The notes beneath the pieces were generated by a model. That model was not told where the DNA came from. It was given only the letters and a program-made list of their open reading frames with translations, and did no database searches. The position numbers and the translations under genes are program-made. From Rotaria socialis (taxonomy: Eukaryota; Rotifera; Eurotatoria; Philodinida; Philodinidae): a stretch of DNA of 64,000 bases. Positions 13,488 through 24,528 of this stretch are shown here, in pieces. The first letter of the stretch is position 1. Every line of letters begins with the position of its first letter. Where the stretch lies: contig CAJNYU010001129.1 of assembly GCA_905331475.1 (NCBI GenBank), forward strand, positions 40,024 to 104,023, given 5' to 3'.

Positions 13488-15663
13488 TATTTAAAAAAAA
13501 AAGGAAAAAGTGAAGAGGACATTGAAATATATAACCATAGATTCATTGGCATAATCTAAACATAATGATGTTTCTGTACGAGTCTAAAATATTTTTTCTC
13601 TATCGTAGAACAACTAGACAATCATCTAGACATACATCTACAAACACGAAGAGAACAACTAGACTGATAATATATATCTATCTCATTCCTATAGACCGAC
13701 TAATGGGATAACAGTGCTTACTTAAGAAAACAAGACAGTCAGATATAATTGTACATAGTATATAGTTATCCAAAGAAAAACACATCTCTTTTCCTTTTTA
13801 TTTCGCTGTGAAATTTGAATTCAATTAATTCCCGATGAAAATTAGATTTCTCTATTTACAAAGGAAGATTATTGACAAGTGTATAAAAGAAAAAAATTAG
13901 ATTTCCTGTTAAGAAAACTTGTACCTGATGTCTATCACGACTAGCCGTTTGGATAAATGTGACAGTGCGATATAGTGATTCTATGAAAATAGTGAATGTC
14001 TATCGAAATCAAAACGTAGATTATTTTGCTTTAGATTTTCAAACGTTGGTAATATTGTCGTCGATAATCGTAACGCATATTATATCCTTATGACGACTCT
14101 AGTCTCTTGTCGTCTTATTTTGTTGTTGTCGTCGACTCGTTGTATGTCGCACTGTTTATTGCTCGCTTCTTTTTTCTTTTTCTTCTCTTTTTTTGTGCGA
14201 AAAAAGTAAGAGACGTAGGAGAAAGGAGAAGGCAAAGCCGAGCAAGCTGTGCGTACTAACGTCTTCACTGGTATCAAAGCAACACAATGTTTATTGCATC
14301 GACATACAACGATACAAAACAATCGAGAACGACAACGATGAAAAAAAGAAGAAAGGATCCCCAAACAACGCGACCAGACAGAAAAACGTTTTTACTAGGG
14401 ACAAAAAACACGTGTAGATCCTCCCAGCAGATATAATGCTGTCTTAGATTATTAGTAAACTCGAACTTTTTATCTGAGCGATTTTGACATTGCATCCAAT
14501 GCTAAATCACAGAAATAATCGTGCCTTTCAAATGAATTACATCTATAAAAATCATATTGAACTTACGTTAGTATTCTATTAGAAATAAATTTACTGTTTA
14601 TTCTCTACCAGTTATACTTGACAATGTAACAAGAGACTGTATGTTTGTATTTTATCATGAATCAAAAAAAAACAGGCATCCATTTTACGTGATAACAGAC
14701 GATCAAGTCTTGATTTTCTCTCCCAGGCATGGCTTTTCCCCCAGCGTACTGCTTTTTTATTTCATAATTCAAGTGTCGGGAAAAAGAAAGAAAATGAATA
14801 CAAGCGAGAGAAGACGAGCCATAATGAGGGAAAACATTTGCCTGTATTTATGTATTCAATGGTCCAATCCATTGAACCCTTATCGTTTCTAATATTAGTA
14901 CTTGTTAGCGTGTTACGCGAGCCTGGATTATAGAAAACAGCTCTAGTTAAATATATATATGTTGAAGTATGACAAAAAAGAGTTTTTTTTCTTCTCCTTT
15001 GTTATAAATAGATCATGAGGAAAAAGAAACGAGACTAATAACAATAATATTTATAGCTTTATTCACATCATACTAGAATAGAATTTCGAAATACAACTTG
15101 CCTTAAATAGATATAATTAATAGGAAAATATCATTTTTTTTCGATATATCCAATGCAATCATGTTTGTTAAATTAGAAAATTTAATAAACAAAAACATGA
15201 TAGCTTTCAAATCTACTTAACTAAATATAAGTCAGAATTAATCAATTCATATAGATATACTATCAATTTTAATAAAGAAAGAAATGTTTTATTACAGAGT
15301 TTGCTTTTGCAAATATGACATCATTTGTATCTACTCAAGTTTTGAAACAGAAAAAAAGGCAAATATTTAATGATACTATCAGTAGTTTACCACCTACTAC
15401 TATCGACATGACATCGACTATAATTGCAATTTACTACGAGGGAAAAAAGAGGAAATAATACGTGTTATTGTATCTGTCACTCTTACTGATCAACGTCACG
15501 ATACCGTAGAACGAAGATGCTTTTTTGAGCATTAATTTCAAAGAAGTTAAAAGAACGTGTAGCTCGGAGAAAAGATCAACATTTAGATTTATCTTAGAAT
15601 GTTTTTCCCGCATAATAGAGTGGTATCCAAGAACTGAGCATTGAGAATTTCTCCTCGGGCGGG

Positions 15664-15664
15664 N

Positions 15665-15699
<35 letters not shown>
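15664..15699. other. Ambiguous base plus 35-base C homopolymer
   Basis: An N at 15664 is followed by about 35 C residues and then ACACACAC. Such a run next to an N looks like an assembly or sequencing artefact, or a collapsed simple repeat. It should not be read as biology without raw data. Confidence 0.8.
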
Positions 15700-16014
15700 A
15701 CACACACTTTCTTAAATGCCAATATTAAAAAACACTAAATCCATGATATATTTTATGGCTACACTATTTTTCATCGAGAAACTTGAATGTGTTGGTATCG
15801 AAAAGTATTTTAGAAAAAACATTACTTTGACTTTCATGAATGAGGAACATATGAGGGAACTTACGGCTGATTTTCGCTTCCATAGGGCATTATCAAAGCA
15901 ACGCTGTCATTTTCTTTACAGATTACGAATTCCTATTTCTCAGTTCTTGGACACTGCTGTTCGAAGCAGCAAAATCTTTCAGTTTATTGAGATAGAACAG
16001 ATTAAAATCGATTA

Positions 16015-16485
16015 CTATTGACGAAAGAAGAAATTGATGAATGATCCGTAGCAGTGCCAACGTTCTCCAGCATCGAATCGAAACTGCATGATGGGTATGT
16101 CTTGTTGACTTTTAAAGCAGACTGGTTCATTGAATTTTTCCCATTTGATTTCAACTTCACTACCATCGTTCTTTGTAAGAAACGCTGTTGTACACATCAT
16201 CCGTTCAAGACACAGTTCATAGGGTCCGATAAGATCACTGTCGAAGAGAAGGGTCATGTTGTACAGTGGTGCATCCCAAAAGAGGGACACCTGTGAACAA
16301 TTTTTACTAAAAGTAGAACGATCAGTGACGAATGTTGCATTCTTGCAGTCCGAATAAATAGTTTGTGAGCAGTCATAAATTGGACTGCTCATGGCTTTAC
16401 AACTCTCACCACGTTGAGCTAACACGACCAAAGACGATGATAAAGTAGCGAGGCAAACGAGCAGAGAAGCCATACCAGATGACAT
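16015..16485 (-). CDS. Small secreted cysteine-containing protein, unrecognised, intronless
   Basis: The open frame begins at an ATG at 16530, but a TATAAA box (minus strand, 16544-16539) lies only about 10 bp before that ATG. A transcript from this box would begin near 16510, so I chose the in-frame ATG at 16485 (another is at 16473). The chosen start is followed directly by a hydrophobic signal peptide (MASLLVCLATLSSSLVVLAQ). The mature part is about 130 residues with roughly eight cysteines and NAT, NCS and NMT glycosylation sequons, so it is probably secreted and disulfide-bonded. A WDAPLYNMTLLFDSDL segment suggests a beta-rich fold. There are no introns. I do not recognise the family. 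The role is unknown. Confidence 0.65.
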   Translation of the reverse strand: MSSGMASLLVCLATLSSSLVVLAQRGESCKAMSSPIYDCSQTIYSDCKNATFVTDRSTFSKNCSQVSLFWDAPLYNMTLLFDSDLIGPYELCLERMMCTTAFLTKNDGSEVEIKWEKFNEPVCFKSQQDIPIMQFRFDAGERWHCYGSFINFFFRQ

Positions 16486-16538
16486 ATTTACCCCCGAGTA
16501 TGAAGAAGAATCAGACTGTTCGATTCTCATTGCTTTCT

Positions 16539-16544
16539 TTTATA
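16539..16544 (-). promoter_or_regulatory. TATA box of the secreted-protein gene
   Basis: TATAAA on the minus strand (part of AAATATAAAAG), immediately upstream of the longest possible start codon. Its position argues for a downstream ATG as the real start. Confidence 0.5.
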
Positions 16545-17928
16545 TTTATCTCAGGCTAATGTGTGTAAGAGACAATGCCAGATGTGCCGGCTTATTCTAT
16601 GCTTCTTGAGAGTGCAGATTTGATACTCAACCTTGGCACTCACCGAGTTTGAATTTGGTTTTTCGATTCGGTATGGGCGTGGGTGTGAAGGTAAGGACGT
16701 GAGTGTGGATTCGGTCTTAGCTTCATTATTCTCCGTGCATAAACTCACCTACACCCCATTATCTGCTAACAAATGTTTTCTAAGACAGCTTTGATTTTCA
16801 ACAGATAACCTCTTCTTGTTACTGTTTCAATAGCATTCGATGAATCTTGCAAGATTCGTAAATTTATATACATAAATGTGTCGATATTAACGGTGAAAAA
16901 GATCGTTGCATTTGAGACATCCGAAATTTAGAACTAAATTGATAATTAATAATAACAAAGATGTTTGAGATCAAAACTAGTTTCATGAATTTCATCTAGG
17001 AGTAAATTTCCTGTACACTTTCACATGCAACTGGCGCTGAGTATTACACTCATTATAATTTAATATTAAATAAATTGTTTCACAAGTTATGGTTTTATGA
17101 GAACCGTTTCAAACTCCAAAACAAGTTCATTTTATTTACATTAAAGTTTTCCGCTTCTAACCAAACGAAAAGTAAATCTCTGTCTGTCGTGTTAGGAACT
17201 TCTGTCCGAAAAGAACGAGTAGTTGAATTCTGCAGATCACGCAATTGTTTATTTCATCCAAGAACGATTCCTTCAAATTTCGTAATATCGAACGGATTAT
17301 ATTTGAAGATGAAAAAATGATAACTTCCTACTGGCATAAGTACGCTCATTTTGATTTATTTTTCTGTGCCTATTTCAGTGTCATAGTCTGCCGTCAGGAT
17401 ATCCATCATATTTCGAGCACTGTCGGGCTCGATGTTCAAATCCACCTGGTAACCTCTTTTCTTAATCTTTCTACTAGTGAGAACTGGACCAACAGGCAAA
17501 ATGAACTAGACATGACGGGTGCTGTGGACATTTCTTACTAGTCCTATCTACAGTCTTCCTTGATTTTTTGCTTGAAACCAAAGTAACCTTCATGCAAAAA
17601 CAACGAAACTACGATATTGATTCTACAATTTTTCACAGGCAATAATTGATCGATTTCAACGAACATTTGCTTTCTCAAGCTTAGTATTAGCATTGAGAAA
17701 TTTGATTTCCTAGTTGGATTGATCATACTTGAACATGTGCAATTATATTGACTATTTCTCTCAGAAGTCTAAATTGCCAGAGAACGAACAAACAACTGAA
17801 TTCAAATAGGTGATTCTATAATTTTTCACAGTGCTCCATGCTGGTAAAGAAAACGTTTTCTTTCGCATAGGTCTATATTAAGTTAACTTGACTTTTTTGG
17901 GGAACAATAAACTATAGGAAAAGAAAAA

Positions 17929-18002
17929 GTTACACCACTGTTATGAAATTACTTATTGTACAATGGTTACACTAGTGTTGTGACATTACTTATTGCACAA
18001 TA
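17929..18002. repeat. Two tandem ~37-bp imperfect repeats in a promoter
   Basis: Copy 1 (17929-17965) begins GTTACACCACTGTTATGAAA and copy 2 (17966-18002) begins GTTACACTAGTGTTGTGACA. Both continue with the shared core TTACTTATTG.ACAAT. A third partial start (GTCACACCAC) follows. The pair lies 20-90 bp before a TATA-like site, so it may be a duplicated regulatory block. Confidence 0.8.
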
Positions 18003-18020
18003 GTCACACCACGTCCCTAC

Positions 18021-18028
18021 TATATAAA
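18021..18028 (+). promoter_or_regulatory. TATA-like box (TATATAAA)
   Basis: TATATAAA about 180 bp before the ATG of the amidotransferase-like gene, just after the tandem repeat. The spacing implies a 5' leader of roughly 150 nt. Confidence 0.45.
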
Positions 18029-18208
18029 CTGTCGGTGTTATTTCGCAAATGTTCTACAATTCATTCTAAAAATAGATTAATTATCAATATAATCCAGAAC
18101 TATCTAGTAGTGCGGTCACCGAGATAAATTTGTCTCATATCTACTTTTTAAAAACTCTCGTTTTGAGATACTTCATTTTAACTTGTTTAATTCATTGCCA
18201 ATCAGCTA

Positions 18209-19147
18209 ATGGTAGCCATTACACGTGCTGCGTTAGCACGTCAACTGTCGTCACCATATACAACTAGAACAGTTGCATCTAGTACTGTGAGTAAGAAGTA
18301 TACCAAAAAGAAGAAAAGAACTGTTAAACAACGTACATCATCGTCTACTATTTCGCTTCCATTGCAATCATATAACGAGATCGCAGGCAAAAGTAATATT
18401 ACTGATGCTAATGGATACGATCGGTACGGTAATCCAACAGGAAGAGAATACGATTTAGGTCGAGATGGGGCATTTATGGGATTTCATATTTTGATTGCAC
18501 AATTCTATTCTGATGCACAGTTCAATGACGCAGCAATGCAACTACCAATTGATCAGCTGAAATCTAAAGGTTTCCAAGTGACACATGTGAAAACTGAGGA
18601 TGCATGTATAACAGAACTTGCTTCAAATTATTATCAAATCGCATGGATTATTAGTACCAATCAAATTCAAAATTCGAAATTTATTACAGCTTTAACAGCT
18701 TTTCATTCAACTGGTGGTGCTATTTTTTTATTTGCCGATAATACACCATACGTATGTCATGCATCAGAATTTCTTCGGACAAAATTTGGTATTACTCTCG
18801 AAGGAAATTATTATGGCGGAAAAATAATGACATTCAAAGAAAATGGTCATCAACAAATCGGAAGTTTCGGTGAACATCAAATTTTTACTGGAATCACAAA
18901 TTTATTCGAGGGTATCACCATATGTCATCCAGTATATTCAACGCCAACAAGTCGCGAGGTATTCGTCACAATAGCAACAGCCAGTGATGATAATTCTAGT
19001 ATTGCTGTGTATGACCCATCTCCGACGTCAACAGAAGGACGATTATGTTTAGATTGTGGCTGGACGAAATTATATGTCAATTGGGATTCAGCAGGCACAG
19101 CTCGTTATATTGTCAACGCAAGTTGTTGGCTGTTAGGAATTAGCTAA
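18209..19147 (+). CDS. Intronless 312-residue protein with a class I amidotransferase/ThuA-like alpha-beta fold (tentative)
   Basis: The single exon starts at an ATG at 18209 and ends at a TAA at 19145. The first 50 residues are Ser/Thr-rich with a strong basic cluster (KKYTKKKKRTVKQR, about 29-42) that could be a nuclear signal. From about residue 90 the pattern looks like an alpha/beta domain: strand GFHILIAQF, helix, KGFQVTHVKTED, strand YQIAWIIST, helix, then STGGAIFLFADNTPY, which resembles the G-G-hydrophobic turn of amidotransferase-like and ThuA-like folds. A GRLCLDCGWTKLYVNWD motif lies near the C-terminus. I see no certain catalytic Cys-His-Glu triad, so enzyme activity is not claimed. 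The lack of introns among intron-rich neighbours is compatible with retroposition or horizontal transfer. Function unknown. Confidence 0.75.
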   Translation: MVAITRAALARQLSSPYTTRTVASSTVSKKYTKKKKRTVKQRTSSSTISLPLQSYNEIAGKSNITDANGYDRYGNPTGREYDLGRDGAFMGFHILIAQFYSDAQFNDAAMQLPIDQLKSKGFQVTHVKTEDACITELASNYYQIAWIISTNQIQNSKFITALTAFHSTGGAIFLFADNTPYVCHASEFLRTKFGITLEGNYYGGKIMTFKENGHQQIGSFGEHQIFTGITNLFEGITICHPVYSTPTSREVFVTIATASDDNSSIAVYDPSPTSTEGRLCLDCGWTKLYVNWDSAGTARYIVNASCWLLGIS

Positions 19148-19752
19148 CATAAAGATATTTCAATTGTCAGATACACGAACTGTTGGGGAAATTTCAGCGA
19201 AAGACATGCCACATGACTTCGTTGTTGATTTATAAAAATAGCAAGGTTATTAATAATTGAAAAATGAAGAAATGAATACAATATAAAATAAAAATATTAA
19301 AAACATCATTGGGAAAATTTTCAATAGTGATTTGTAGGATTTCATGACTGCGATAAATACAAAACAATATTTGACGACCATGGGTCATATAAACTTGTCG
19401 AGATGCTGAAGGGAATTGATTTCATTCCGTCCCGGGTTGGGACTAGGTCACTTCCGCGCAGCTCTGTTGTCTGATTTCATTTCATATATTATCGCAGTCA
19501 TAATTCGTTGTCCTGACAACTCCACTCATTCCAGATGTCACTCATCGCAGTCAATCGACATTAGTTCGATGACTCACGCACAACTAACCAAAAAGACTAT
19601 TCGCTTTTCGTATACCAATTAGAAGAGTTATAGCTGAATTAATTGTTTGTTAAATTGATCTAATGTGTATCGTATAGTAGAAATGTGATTGTACTCGAAT
19701 TGAACATGTATTTTCTACTAACGATTTTTGATGGTTTAGATAATTATCATCA
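19148..19752. other. Short intergenic stretch
   Basis: It contains the 3' end of the previous gene, with AATAAA-type polyadenylation sequences near 19285-19300, and the promoter of the next. The TTTAG at about 19736 could be an acceptor for an unseen upstream exon of the next gene. Confidence 0.5.
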
Positions 19753-21879
19753 ATGTACAAACGATTTCGTTGTGGTCTTCTGATGCTTAATAAAGATGGC
19801 ACAGTAAAAAAAGTCGATCTTGCAAATGGTGGTGGTTTTCGTTTATGTGATTGGCATAATAAATCCATGAGCCTGATTGACGTTCGTCATCTTCTTCTTA
19901 ACATTTTTAAGTTGGGTAATTGGAAAAAAATTAATTTTAATAATGAAATATTTCGATATTCGTTTTATTGATCAAAAGATGATACTAAACTTCAAACATC
20001 ATTATACGATTTTAAACTCGATCCGTTGAATCTCGAACAATATGAAACATTTTTTGAATACATTCACCAGAACGGATTGAACTGTGCAAGTGCAGTTGTA
20101 TATATTTGCACTCATGAAGGTAGCATTGCTTTCTTCACATACCATTATTATTTTGTCTATTCTTTCCTTTGAAGCTAATACCAATGATACAACCAGAAAA
20201 ACGACAACGACAAATGAAAGCAAACCTAAAATGACAACATCAGCGATTTCATTAATAACAAAACAAGAGTAACCAAATTTTTTAATGAATTTATTTTTTC
20301 TGAACTACTTTATCCTATTAGAACATCTGTACAAACAACAACGAATCTATCCACAACATCAATAGAATATCAACATCTTGTTGATGATGAACAAGATTTC
20401 GAAGAAGAACACGTTTATGAGTAAACAAGTTATTTTTCTTTTAAATAAAATTAAAAGTTTTCTTTTTCTAGCTCGTTACGGGGTAATTAATAAATAATGT
20501 TCGATTCTTACCATCTAACTTACATATTTAGACTATTCATTTAAAAAATCAATTACTTCTATAATGAAAAATGTTCGTGACTTGGTTAGTCAAAATAGTT
20601 TTGACGCAAATTTGATTAAATTATTTGAGAATGTATCGATCGTTTACGGTTATACGTGTTTAACAATGGATTCATTAAAACATCACCTTCGACAATCAAA
20701 AATAAAATTTCAATTAATTGATCAAAACAATGTTACAATGCATACGAATTGTTTTCTTAATATTTTTAGTATTTCTGAGTTAATAAGAAGCCTACTTAAA
20801 AAACAAAAACATAAATTTAGTCACATTGAACTTTATTCAACGATTCTTGCAGCAGTTAATGAATTCTATGAAAAATTAAAGGTATTTAGATGTTGAAACA
20901 AGCAGAGCAATGGACTATGTTTCAGTGAACTGTCCTTGATAAGTTTACTATCAGATGACTGAAAATATGCCCAATCGTTGTCTTTGCATGTATAAATATT
21001 TTCTCGGCTTTCAAAATATTTCTGCATTTGATAGATTAGACTTTCTTAAATTGTTTCCAATTGAAAAAATACTTTAAGTTTCTGTTCTTATTTAATATGC
21101 GTTTTTGAAATGTAGTTATTTCTTCTACTGAGATTTTCGAAGTCTTTTTGTGCTTAGGTTATGCGTAGTAAATGGTTTAAACTTGTGAAAAAAAACGACA
21201 AAGCTTATCGTCGTTCATCTTCATTTACTCCGCCAATTGAATTAGAAACATCAACACTGTCTCATTCGCATATTGAATTTTTATCGTGGGATAATTTTCA
21301 CAAAGATGCAAGAAACCTCAGTAGATACAGTCGGAAAAATGTTGACACGGTTCAAAAAGTAAATAATATTTCGAACATAAACGTTCTTTTGATTTTTGTT
21401 GTTTTATTTAGGTATTGAAGTGTGCCGGAGAATTATTAGATATTATGCATGACCCAAGTTTATCAACACTTCGTGCTACGATTCAATCAATAATCGCTAG
21501 GATAGAATCTATACGATCAACTGTTAACATGAATGATTATAAATCTATAATTGGTGCACACAAAGTAGTGTTTTTGGTAAAACGTCAATATTCAGGAAAA
21601 ATTATTAACAATGCTTTTACATCACCTTGGTATAATATTACTCTAGTCGTTAAGCAAGCATTTAAAAAAACATTCGCAGCAATATGCGAGCTAAATAAAG
21701 ATCTTAAAAATATTCAATTCCGGCAAATAAGGATCCAACGAAAAGAAGAACGCAATAATCCACGTTCTTATCCACACTGGTCACGAGGAATGGAAAATAG
21801 AGAATCACTTGAACAAAAATTAGAAACTTCAGATGATGATATTGAAGCCTTGTCATCTGCAAGTGAACGTTTACCGTAG
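19753..21879 (+). CDS. Unrecognised 8-exon gene, about 508 residues
   Basis: I built this from in-phase GT..AG exons: 19753-19915, 19979-20119, 20175-20268, 20322-20420, 20472-20482, 20532-20881, 21158-21358 and 21412-21879. All frames join without a stop, which strongly supports a real gene. The fifth exon is only 11 bp. The N-terminal part has a CGLLMLNKDG turn and a GGGFRLCDWHNKS segment. It is followed by a Thr-rich linker (DTTRKTTTTNESK), an acidic stretch (VDDEQDFEEEHVY) and a long helical, Lys-rich second half. I recognise no domain, signal peptide or clear membrane segment. A reading frame that ignores the first intron hits a TGA at about 19969; the intron removes it. The start could lie in an earlier exon. 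Possibly lineage-specific. Confidence 0.7.
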
Positions 21880-23803
21880 CATATTAAAAATAGAAATAAA
21901 TGTAACTAGATTTACATATTGCTTTGTATCTGTATTCAATAAAGTGCTTTTTATTTTTGTTTCGTTGTGGGTGTGACTCTTTTATGAGTGCCTACACGTC
22001 AATGATGGAATTGGTTCGTGTTTTTCTTCAACTGGACCGGTCACATCTTTGCGGCTTTTAGCACTGAAAACATGGTGGAGTACAAAAATTTTTAGCTGAG
22101 ATTTAACCATTCGATTCTTTTAAAGATGAATCCTAGTATAAACAAAAAAGCTGACATAATGAGTATAACTAGAGAATGAAAAACTGATTTCACCTGAAAC
22201 AGTTTCATTTCATCCAACAGAATTCCTCTTCCCAGTTATCAATCAATCAATAATGTTTGAACATCATAATTAAATTTATGTGCATCAGTATCATTATTTG
22301 CAAAGCAATGTTAACAAATTTTAGTTTCGATTATTTGGCAGAGCACTACAACTTGGAATCATGATTTTGATCATAGAATGTTGTTTTAGATTTGAATATG
22401 CTCTCTCTTGAACATAAACTAAAGTTATCTCAGTTGAATTAAATAATCTATCATTAAATGCTAGATAAGAAGAAGACATAAAATGCAACATGGTTCGCTC
22501 GTAAAATAAACAGATAAATAGATGATTGTTTGCCAATAAACTCATCATTGACTATGAATAGAGAAGATTGACTTTGTAATACATTGGTATTCGAAATTAT
22601 TCAAAGCTACTCTCTCCTATTAAGATATAAAAGATGAACCATCGTCTACATGTATTATTTTTGAATCTTTCATTATGTATGCCGTAAGTGAGCACATACC
22701 AATATGAAGTCTGCTAAGTTGGAAAATATTATCAATCCAAATAGTATCATCTTTTTAACACTCGTTTGAAAAATGTCATGACTAGGATGTAAAATCAACA
22801 AAAAGAAATGTAAGATCCCAAGTGTCTTAATGAAACTGTCTATCTCAAACGAAACTTAAAAATTGTGTTCCAAATCAATTTCAACTTATAAATGCTGTAT
22901 CTTAATATCTATTGTAAAGGCAGATACGATGTGGATATGGATATAGTTCTTCTTGTCACACTCATATCCAAAGATTGAAGAGGTATTTGCAATAGTCGAG
23001 GAGAGACTGGGAGCTACTGTGTTATGTTGTAATACATCATAAGCTTTAACTTTTTGTGTAATGAAAAACTTCAATGAGGAAGAAGAAAATGCTCATATGA
23101 GGAAAATAAAGTCAGTATGATATGCGCAATGGAATTTATCGTTATAACTATAAGAGGTAATCATTTTAGCAGAATAAAAGAAAAATGATAATACATAATT
23201 GTATGATTGAAATCATTTAATAATATCATATTTTCATCTTCACCAGGGAAATTCATTAGACATAGAAATAGTAAAAATATCATTACACGATGATAAATAT
23301 GCGAAATCCAATAGTTTTTTTTCAAAGATTTTTCTTTTCATAAATGAGAATAATTATAATTCATATTTTGCATTAGAATAATCAGATATTTTTTTTTCTT
23401 TTCATAAATGAGAATAATTATAATTCATATTTTGCATTAGAATAATCAGATATTTTTTTTTCTTTATGAGAAAGAAAACAATATCCATCGGAGAGAACGC
23501 AGTGTTAGTCTGTTTTTAAGTAGGATTATATAATTTCTCATTTTAAATACTTAACAGTTATCAATTATTGGTTTTGGCAGATACTACGATTTATCATTAA
23601 AACAAGTACTATTTGAGAGGTTATTTTTTTCCTTTTTTTTAATCGAATTTCTGAAAAAAAAACGAGTCTTGGTTATAATGAAAATAGTTCTTTCGATAAT
23701 AAATGGAGCTTTAAAATGAATTGGAATTTGAAAACTACTGGGAAGAGGTATGAATATGAATTTGGGACTGGGTACTGGCCGGGATATGAAATCCTTTTCA
23801 TGA
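21880..23803. other. Intergenic region; no gene seen
   Basis: AT-rich DNA with a polyadenylation-type AATAAA near 21940 for the preceding gene and a 64-bp tandem duplication at 23329-23466. Reading frames over 60 codons here have no support. Confidence 0.6.
23329..23466. repeat. Two near-identical tandem copies of a 64-bp unit
   Basis: The unit contains CATAAATGAGAATAATTATA and ends in AATCAGATATTTTT. The second copy starts exactly 64 bp after the first. The copies look identical apart from the T-run length, so the duplication is recent or maintained. Confidence 0.93.
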
Positions 23804-24463
23804 TCAGTTCCAAACAGTCGGATATGTTAAAGTGCTGTACTGTGCACTATCGTACTCTGTCATATCAATAGTGAGTTCTCCACCCCATAGATGCAAAATA
23901 GTATTTTCGGCACGAACTCCAACTTCAATCACATGTGTTCCCGCCGGCATTAGTACTAATTCCGTTTTGTACCAGGAAAAACTGGCACCAGCCGCTGTAC
24001 CAGAGTACCAATAGCTTCCTCCCCTGAGGTCGGCCGACTTTCCTCCGATTTGTGATGCTAGTGCATATCGTCGATTGCTGTTTGGGAGGAGTTGATTTGC
24101 GATCAAAACTTGATTATCGATTAATATTGTTAGAATGCTTTGGGCAAGATTCCTTGCGATCCAGCAAGTTCCTTGATATCTAATCTGGTAAACCATCGGC
24201 TTTGTGTGATGAGCAGCCACCATCAGCCCAGGAATTTTGATGAAGGTATCTGCCTGTTGGCTTAATTCAAATTTTATGGGATCTTGATACCGTCGGTAAA
24301 TATATCGAGCTGGTACACAATTACATTGTCTGTCGAGACTGCTCGTCTGAGAGCTTGGAATTTTTATAACGTCAGAGTAGCCAGATGTTGAGTTCGACTG
24401 AATTGTAGTAGAAATATTAATACAAAATATGAGTATCAAAAGTAACATCATAGTGACTCGCAT
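23804..24463 (-). CDS. Secreted 219-residue protein, unrecognised, intronless
   Basis: A single exon starts at an ATG at 24463. It has a classic signal peptide (MRVTMMLLLILIFCINIS), then a Ser/Thr-rich spacer and a mature domain rich in beta-type segments. Features are QCNCVPARYIYRRY, IKFELSQQADTFIKIPGLMV, YRYQGTCWIARNLAQS-like spacing, ADLRGGSYWYSG, and a late TELVLMPAGTHVIEVGVRAE, which reads like an antiparallel beta sandwich of the jelly-roll type. Four cysteines are present, two of them in CNC. A TATATAAA box lies 58 bp upstream. I do not recognise the family. The neighbouring region has another intronless secreted gene at 16 kb, but the two proteins do not look related. Function unknown. 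Confidence 0.8.
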   Translation of the reverse strand: MRVTMMLLLILIFCINISTTIQSNSTSGYSDVIKIPSSQTSSLDRQCNCVPARYIYRRYQDPIKFELSQQADTFIKIPGLMVAAHHTKPMVYQIRYQGTCWIARNLAQSILTILIDNQVLIANQLLPNSNRRYALASQIGGKSADLRGGSYWYSGTAAGASFSWYKTELVLMPAGTHVIEVGVRAENTILHLWGGELTIDMTEYDSAQYSTLTYPTVWN

Positions 24464-24520
24464 ACGATTACTTCTTGAAATAGAACTTAAAGTAGATAAA
24501 TTTACAGAACATGAATTTTA

Positions 24521-24528
24521 TTTATATA
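24521..24528 (-). promoter_or_regulatory. TATA box (TATATAAA on the minus strand)
   Basis: TATATAAA lies 58 bp before the ATG of the secreted-protein gene, which is a normal spacing for a short 5' leader. Confidence 0.6.

Larger units (their letters stand above)
12898..16014. other. Intergenic region 5' of the RGS gene; no gene seen apart from repeats
   Basis: The stretch contains one CCCAGG foldback element (13196-13485) and a poly-C/ambiguity site (15664-15699). The open frames on either strand have low-complexity or repeat-derived composition and no splice-supported extension. Confidence 0.55.
16549..18208. other. Intergenic region between divergent intronless genes
   Basis: This stretch holds short overlapping frames without splice support, a ~37-bp tandem repeat (17929-18002) and a TATA-like site (18021-18028). 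Both of the latter belong to the promoter of the gene at 18209. No other gene is seen. Confidence 0.55.

Noticed and set aside
15434..15703. Frame with a poly-Gly start
   Set aside because: The poly-Gly is the translation of the C homopolymer beside the N; the rest has no support.
19950..19990. In-frame TGA as possible stop-codon readthrough or selenocysteine
   Set aside because: A 63-bp GT..AG intron (19916-19978) removes the TGA and keeps the frame, so ordinary splicing explains it.
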